From the NCBI GenBank assembly GCA_038203635.1, contig JBBRDT010000109.1, positions 1 through 8,852 on the forward strand: DNA of 8,852 nucleotides. The letters are read 5' to 3'. The position numbers and the translations under genes were made by a program. Origin of the DNA: DASRIA01 sp038203635. GTDB lineage: Bacteria > Actinomycetota > Thermoleophilia > Solirubrobacterales > JBBDJG01. Shown one piece after another: positions 6,243-8,852 of the stretch. How positions within the stretch are numbered: position 1 is the stretch's first letter; every line of letters starts with the position of its first letter. The notes under the pieces were generated by a model. The model was given only the letters and a program-made list of their open reading frames with translations. It made no database searches and was not told the DNA's origin.

Positions 6243-6303
6243 ATGTCGCAGGCCGATATCGAGACGCTTCGTGCCAACTACGAGGCTCTGAGCCGAGGGG
6301 ATC
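6243..6303 (+). pseudogene. N-terminal remnant of a SnoaL/NTF2-like protein
   Basis: ATG 6243 opens with MSQADIETLRANYEALSRGD, which has the look of the first helix of SnoaL-like (NTF2-fold) proteins common in actinobacteria. After codon 20, where the family continues with a helix and a D-P-D segment, the sequence turns into Pro/Arg-rich text (NRPPPGLPAARG) without any domain. The frame stays open to 6587 but runs under the next gene. I read it as the 5' end of a gene whose remaining ~100 codons were lost or replaced. The promoter-like box is intact. The family call rests on only 20 residues. Confidence 0.5.
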
Positions 6304-6309
6304 GGGCTG

Positions 6310-6363
6310 ATTGGAATCGCCCTCCCCCAGGTCTCCCAGCAGCGAGGGGGCGGGCCTTCCAAT
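6310..6363 (+). repeat. Imperfect long inverted repeat
   Basis: ATTGGAA (6310-6316) and TTCCAAT (6357-6363) are exact inverted copies. Inside them CGCCCTC (6319-6325) can pair with GAGGG..GCG (6344-6352) with a two-base bulge, giving a long imperfect hairpin. No U tract follows on either strand, so it is not a normal intrinsic terminator. It sits right where the SnoaL-like homology stops and may be a small mobile or recombination remnant. Confidence 0.35.
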
Positions 6364-6420
6364 TCCCCCAATGCTGCGAGATACTTTCTTCGGCTCTGCG
6401 TCCAACAATGGGGAGGCGTT

Positions 6421-6705
6421 ATGGCAGTCGTAATCGTGAACAGGATCGAGGGTGGAGACCAGGCCTTCTACGAGCAGATCAATCCGAAGGTGATGCCGGA
6501 GGGCCAACTTCCCGACGGATGTCAGCTTCACATCGCGGGACCGGTGGAAGGCGGGTGGCGAGTCATCACCGTCTGGGACTCGGATGAGCAGTTTCAGCAG
6601 TTCAGGAACGAGAAGCTGATTCCGGCCATGCGTGAAGTCGGCGGACAAGACCGCATCGCCCCGAGCATCAGCTCGGACCCGGTTCACAGGCTGCTCACCG
6701 CCTGA
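6421..6705 (+). CDS. Small protein, possible dimeric alpha/beta-barrel (ABM-like) fold
   Basis: 94 residues, soluble, no signal peptide. It starts MAVVIVNRIEGGDQAFYEQINPKVMPEG and continues with GWRVITVWDSDEQFQQFRNEKLIPAMREVG. A first strand, a helix, a GWRVI-VWDS strand and an amphipathic helix with F-Q-x-F resemble antibiotic-biosynthesis-monooxygenase-like ferredoxin-fold proteins, many of which have no known enzyme activity. No catalytic residues can be named. ATG 6421 is supported by GGGAGG (6411-6416), four bases upstream; TACTTT at 6382-6387 is a possible -10 box. By hand count 6421-6660 is ~60% GC, lower than the argH sample I counted (75% over 7621-7680). That and the two broken genes on either side suggest the gene arrived separately. 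Confidence 0.75.
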   Translation: MAVVIVNRIEGGDQAFYEQINPKVMPEGQLPDGCQLHIAGPVEGGWRVITVWDSDEQFQQFRNEKLIPAMREVGGQDRIAPSISSDPVHRLLTA

Positions 6706-6823
6706 CTGCGCGCTCGCCCAAATTTACCGCGGCTGATTTGCAGGCCCTCGGGAGCCTGAGCGAGTCGGCCTTCACGTACTTGCCGTAGCCGAGGGACACC
6801 ATCCGGGCCTCGCGCTGGGCCAT
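6695..6823 (-). pseudogene. N-terminal remnant resembling RemA/DUF370 proteins
   Basis: Four bases after the argH stop an ATG (6823-6821) opens MAQREARMVSLGYGKYVKADS. The LGYGKYVKAD run resembles the LINIGFGNIVSANR start of RemA-type (DUF370) DNA-binding regulators. After codon 21 (about 6760) the likeness ends; the frame runs on as unrelated text to TGA at 6697-6695, 42 codons in all, overlapping the 3' end of the small plus-strand gene. Intact family members are about 80-90 residues. The tight spacing suggests it was once co-translated with argH. The family call is tentative because it rests on ~15 residues; a genuine 42-residue peptide is the alternative. Confidence 0.4.
6731..6738 (+). 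repeat. Right copy of an 8-bp direct repeat (left copy 6305-6312)
   Basis: GGCTGATT occurs at 6305-6312 and again here, close to the two points where the SnoaL-like and RemA-like readings break off. It could be a target-site duplication or the microhomology used in a recombination, or a coincidence. Confidence 0.25.
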
Positions 6824-6827
6824 CGCC

Positions 6828-8198
6828 TTATGGACTGACTCCGTCGAGGATCGCGCGGGCGCGGGCGAGCTGCTCCTGGACGCGCGCCGAAGCGGTGCCG
6901 CCCTCGGACACCTTCGACTCCAGCCACGAGCCGTTCGACAGCACGGCGTAGTACTCGTCGTCGAGGTTGTCGGAGAACCCTGCCAGCTCGTCGCGCGTCA
7001 GCTCGGAGAGCTGCCGGCCTTCCTTCAGCGCGTGGCGGACAAGTCCGCCCACGATCGCATGCGACTCCCGGAACGGAACTCCGCGGCGCACGAGCAGGTC
7101 CGCGACGTCGGTCGCGGCGGCGAACTCGTCCGCGGCGGCTCCGGCGAGGCGCTCCCGATCGAACTCGGCCGTGCGCAGCATTCCCGTCGCCGCTTCCAGG
7201 CACAGGTTCAAGGTGTCGACGGTGTCGAACAGGTGCTCCTTGTCCTCCTGCATGTCCTTGTTGTAGGCGAGCGGGAGCGCGTGCATCACCCCGAGCAGCG
7301 CGTTCAGGTGCGCCGCGATCCGCGGGGCCTTGGCACGCAGCAGCTCCGCTGCGTCAGGGTTCTTCTTTTGCGGCATGAGGCTGGAGCCGGACGTGAACGA
7401 CTCGCTCAGCTCGAGGAAGCCGAACTCCTCGCTCGACCACAGCACGATCTCGGCGCCGAGCCGGGACAGGTGCATGGCGCAGGTCGCCGCGGCGCTCAGG
7501 TAGTCCAGCACGAAGTCGCGGTTGGAGACCGCATCGAGCGAGTTCTCGGCCACGCCGTCGAATCCCAGCGCACGCGCGACGGACTCGCGGCGTGTCGGCC
7601 AGTTCACGCCCGCGAGCGCGCCCGCGCCGAGCGGCAGGTCCGCGGTTGCGCAAGACGCGTTGGCGAACCGCTCGAGGTCGCGGCGGAACATCCAGAAATA
7701 TGCGAGGACGTGGTGCGAGACGTAAACGGGCTGCGCACGCTGCAGGTGCGTGTACCCGGGCATCGGCCAGTCCGCGTGGCGCTCCGCGAGGTCGGCGAGC
7801 ACGCCCATCAGGTCGAGCAGTCGCTGCCGGGCCTCCGTGCACTGATCCCGCACGAACAGGGCCATGTCGGTCGCGACCTGGTCGTTGCGCGAGCGTGCGG
7901 TGTGGACCTTGCCGCCGACGGGGCCGGCGATCTCGGTCAGGCGCCGCTCGATCGCCATGTGGATGTCCTCGTCGTCGGGCCGGAACTCGAAGGTGCCCTG
8001 CTGGAGCTCGGTCGCCACCTCGTCCAGGCCCGCGCGCAGCTGCTCCGCGTCCTGCGCGGTGAGGATGCCCGCCTCCGCGAGCATCGCCACGTGCGCCTGC
8101 GACTGGCGCACGTCGTAAGAGCCGAGGCGCCGGTCGAAGCTGAGCGAGGAGTTCAGCGCGGCGAATACGGGATCAGGCGGCTCACGAAAACGACCCAT
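6828..8198 (-). CDS. argH: Argininosuccinate lyase
   Basis: Splits argininosuccinate into arginine and fumarate, the last step of arginine synthesis, as a cytoplasmic homotetramer. The 456-residue protein covers the whole aspartase/fumarase superfamily fold. Visible are DEDIHMAIERRLTEIAG (77-92), KVHTARSRNDQVATD (97-111), GYTHLQRAQP with the active-site T150/H151, and the flexible-loop signature GSSLMPQKKNP (271-281) with the catalytic Ser pair S272/S273. AYNKDMQEDKE (311-321) follows. Position 277 is Gln, where many members also have Gln. ATG 8198 is forced by an in-frame TAA four codons upstream. No Shine-Dalgarno is present, but TAAACT lies six bases before the ATG, so a leaderless transcript is plausible. 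No other arginine gene is visible in the window. Confidence 0.97.
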   Translation of the reverse strand: MGRFREPPDPVFAALNSSLSFDRRLGSYDVRQSQAHVAMLAEAGILTAQDAEQLRAGLDEVATELQQGTFEFRPDDEDIHMAIERRLTEIAGPVGGKVHTARSRNDQVATDMALFVRDQCTEARQRLLDLMGVLADLAERHADWPMPGYTHLQRAQPVYVSHHVLAYFWMFRRDLERFANASCATADLPLGAGALAGVNWPTRRESVARALGFDGVAENSLDAVSNRDFVLDYLSAAATCAMHLSRLGAEIVLWSSEEFGFLELSESFTSGSSLMPQKKNPDAAELLRAKAPRIAAHLNALLGVMHALPLAYNKDMQEDKEHLFDTVDTLNLCLEAATGMLRTAEFDRERLAGAAADEFAAATDVADLLVRRGVPFRESHAIVGGLVRHALKEGRQLSELTRDELAGFSDNLDDEYYAVLSNGSWLESKVSEGGTASARVQEQLARARAILDGVSP

Positions 8199-8204
8199 GC
8201 AGGG

Positions 8205-8210
8205 AGTTTA
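8205..8210 (-). promoter_or_regulatory. -10 box for argH
   Basis: TAAACT on the minus strand, six bases before ATG 8198, in the 25-base gap after the membrane protein gene. A -35 box at normal spacing is not evident (TTGGTA is 14 bases away). Confidence 0.4.
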
Positions 8211-8223
8211 CGAGGCCGCCCCT

Positions 8224-8550
8224 CTACCAATTTTGGGCGATCGCCCCGATCTGTATCAACAGCATCGCGCCGAGCAGATAGAGGGACACGCCCCACCCGG
8301 CGAGCGACCCGCGGCTGCGCGGATACAGCCGGCTGTCCGGAGTCATCCCGATCGAGATCACCACCGGCGTGACGGCCACGAGCCCCGCGGCCATGAGGGC
8401 GAAGCCGCTCGCGCCTGTCAGCAGCCAGTCGAGGCTCGGCTCGAAGGTGCTGGCGACCGTGCCCAGCAGGTCGCGAAAGAGGATCACCGGGATGGCAGCC
8501 GCGGCGACCAACCCGGCGACGCCGAGGAGGCGTTCGCCGCGGGTTGACAC
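8224..8550 (-). CDS. Small membrane protein with three helices, function unknown
   Basis: 108 residues from GTG 8550. Three hydrophobic stretches are clear: residues ~8-29 (LLGVAGLVAAAAIPVILFRD), ~43-69 (ending in VAVTPVVISIGM) and ~84-104 (GVSLYLLGAMLLIQIGAI). A short polar loop with several Arg (DSRLYPRSRGS) lies between helices 2 and 3. The layout resembles small DUF1634-type membrane proteins, but I do not recognise it firmly. The GTG is chosen because TAGTCT lies exactly seven bases upstream and because a longer frame to 8682 would read Pro/Ser-rich shadow of the aminotransferase. It starts ten bases after the aminotransferase stop and ends 25 bases before argH, so one leftward transcript may cover all three. 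Confidence 0.72.
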   Translation of the reverse strand: MSTRGERLLGVAGLVAAAAIPVILFRDLLGTVASTFEPSLDWLLTGASGFALMAAGLVAVTPVVISIGMTPDSRLYPRSRGSLAGWGVSLYLLGAMLLIQIGAIAQNW

Positions 8551-8557
8551 GTTATGG

Positions 8558-8563
8558 AGACTA
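8558..8563 (-). promoter_or_regulatory. -10 box overlapping the aminotransferase stop codon
   Basis: TAGTCT (8563-8558) stands seven bases before GTG 8550, and its first three bases are the TAG stop codon of the upstream aminotransferase gene. It fits a leaderless start of the membrane protein, in addition to possible read-through from upstream. Confidence 0.4.
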
Positions 8564-8852
8564 CTGTCCCAGCGCGGTCTCGAGGGCGGCGGCAACCCGC
8601 TCGACCTCGGACTCCCCCATCGCCGTGAAAAACGGCAGGGCGACGGATCTGGCGGCGACGGCCTCGGCGACGGGGAACTCACCTCCGCGGAACCCGAACC
8701 GCTCCCGGTAAAACGGCTGGAGGTGGATCACCGGGAGATACGCCTTCGACGCGACGCCGGCCCGGCCCAGGCGCTCGATCACGCCGTCGCGGGCCACCAG
8801 CTCCGGCAGCTGGACCACGGAGACGAACCCGCTGCGGCGCGCGGCGCCCGCG
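8561..8852 (-). CDS. DegT/DnrJ/EryC1 family aminotransferase, C-terminal part
   Basis: PLP-dependent sugar or secondary-metabolite aminotransferase; only the last ~96 residues are in the window and the 5' part lies beyond the right edge. The C-terminal signature of the family is clear: FVSVVQLPELVARDGVIERL, then GVASKAYLPVIHLQPFYRERFG, then GGEFPVAEAVAARSVALPFF, ending with a helix ESEVERVAAALETAL. The catalytic Lys and phosphate-binding residues are outside the window. Such enzymes transfer an amino group to a keto-sugar nucleotide for surface glycans or antibiotics, which the neighbours here do not decide. The reading frame is open to the window edge. Confidence 0.88.
   Translation of the reverse strand, partial: AGAARRSGFVSVVQLPELVARDGVIERLGRAGVASKAYLPVIHLQPFYRERFGFRGGEFPVAEAVAARSVALPFFTAMGESEVERVAAALETALGQ

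Noticed and set aside
6203..6277. 25-residue N-terminal extension of the DNA glycosylase
   Set aside because: It would overlap the divergent promoter and the SnoaL-like start, adds no family sequence, and GTG 6202 has a -10 box at the right spacing.
6121..6687. 188-codon minus-strand frame over the stub and the small gene
   Set aside because: Antisense to the 94-residue gene with a good ribosome binding site; no recognisable protein.
6313..6730. Complete insertion element between the two GGCTGATT copies
   Set aside because: The two ends do not form inverted repeats and no transposase is encoded, so a mobile element cannot be claimed.
7032..8372. Open frame of 446 codons on the plus strand
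   Set aside because: Antisense shadow of argH; the product is Arg/Val/Gln-rich without motifs, while argH on the other strand carries all family signatures.
1..8852. Defence system, CRISPR array, prophage or biosynthetic cluster
   Set aside because: No repeat array, nuclease, helicase, toxin-antitoxin pair or phage gene was seen; the aminotransferase fragment alone does not show a biosynthetic cluster.

Overview
The window looks like chromosomal DNA of a high-GC actinobacterium. The first ~139 bases are the 5' end of a 16S rRNA gene on the minus strand. Its high-GC reading, several TANNNT boxes 6-8 bases before start codons (a leaderless-transcription habit common in Actinomycetota), and the style of the proteins all fit Actinomycetota. 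Class Thermoleophilia (Solirubrobacterales/Gaiellales relatives) is my best guess, from general impression rather than any search.

Layout. (1) 1-665, minus: 16S rRNA start, a ~500-base leader with a boxA antitermination element, a boxB-like hairpin, a terminator-like hairpin and two tandem promoter candidates, the upper one overlapping the tyrS stop. (2) 662-1876, minus: tyrosyl-tRNA synthetase, so translation genes lie head to tail with the rRNA operon. (3) 2010-4690, plus: a bifunctional class A penicillin-binding protein, divergent from tyrS, then a small cupin protein. (4) 4687-6202, minus: a likely three-gene operon of 3-methyladenine DNA glycosylase, a VOC/glyoxalase-like protein and a Bcp/PrxQ peroxiredoxin. 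Two of its three members act against alkylation or peroxide damage, which suggests a stress-defence unit. Its last stop codon overlaps the cupin stop on one CTAG. (5) 6243-6823: a small rearranged zone. A SnoaL/NTF2-like gene start (plus) and a RemA/DUF370-like gene start (minus) face each other, both cut short. Between them is a lower-GC segment carrying a small intact gene with its own ribosome binding site. (6) 6828-8852, minus: argH (last step of arginine synthesis), a three-helix membrane protein of unknown role, and the C-terminal end of a DegT/DnrJ/EryC1 aminotransferase that runs off the window.

Most of the window is ordinary housekeeping DNA and I do not see a clear new multi-gene system. 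The observations most worth a second look are the rRNA leader, where a strong terminator-like hairpin lies between the best promoters and boxA, and the double-truncation scar at about 6303-6760. No tRNA gene, CRISPR array, insertion sequence or phage gene was found.
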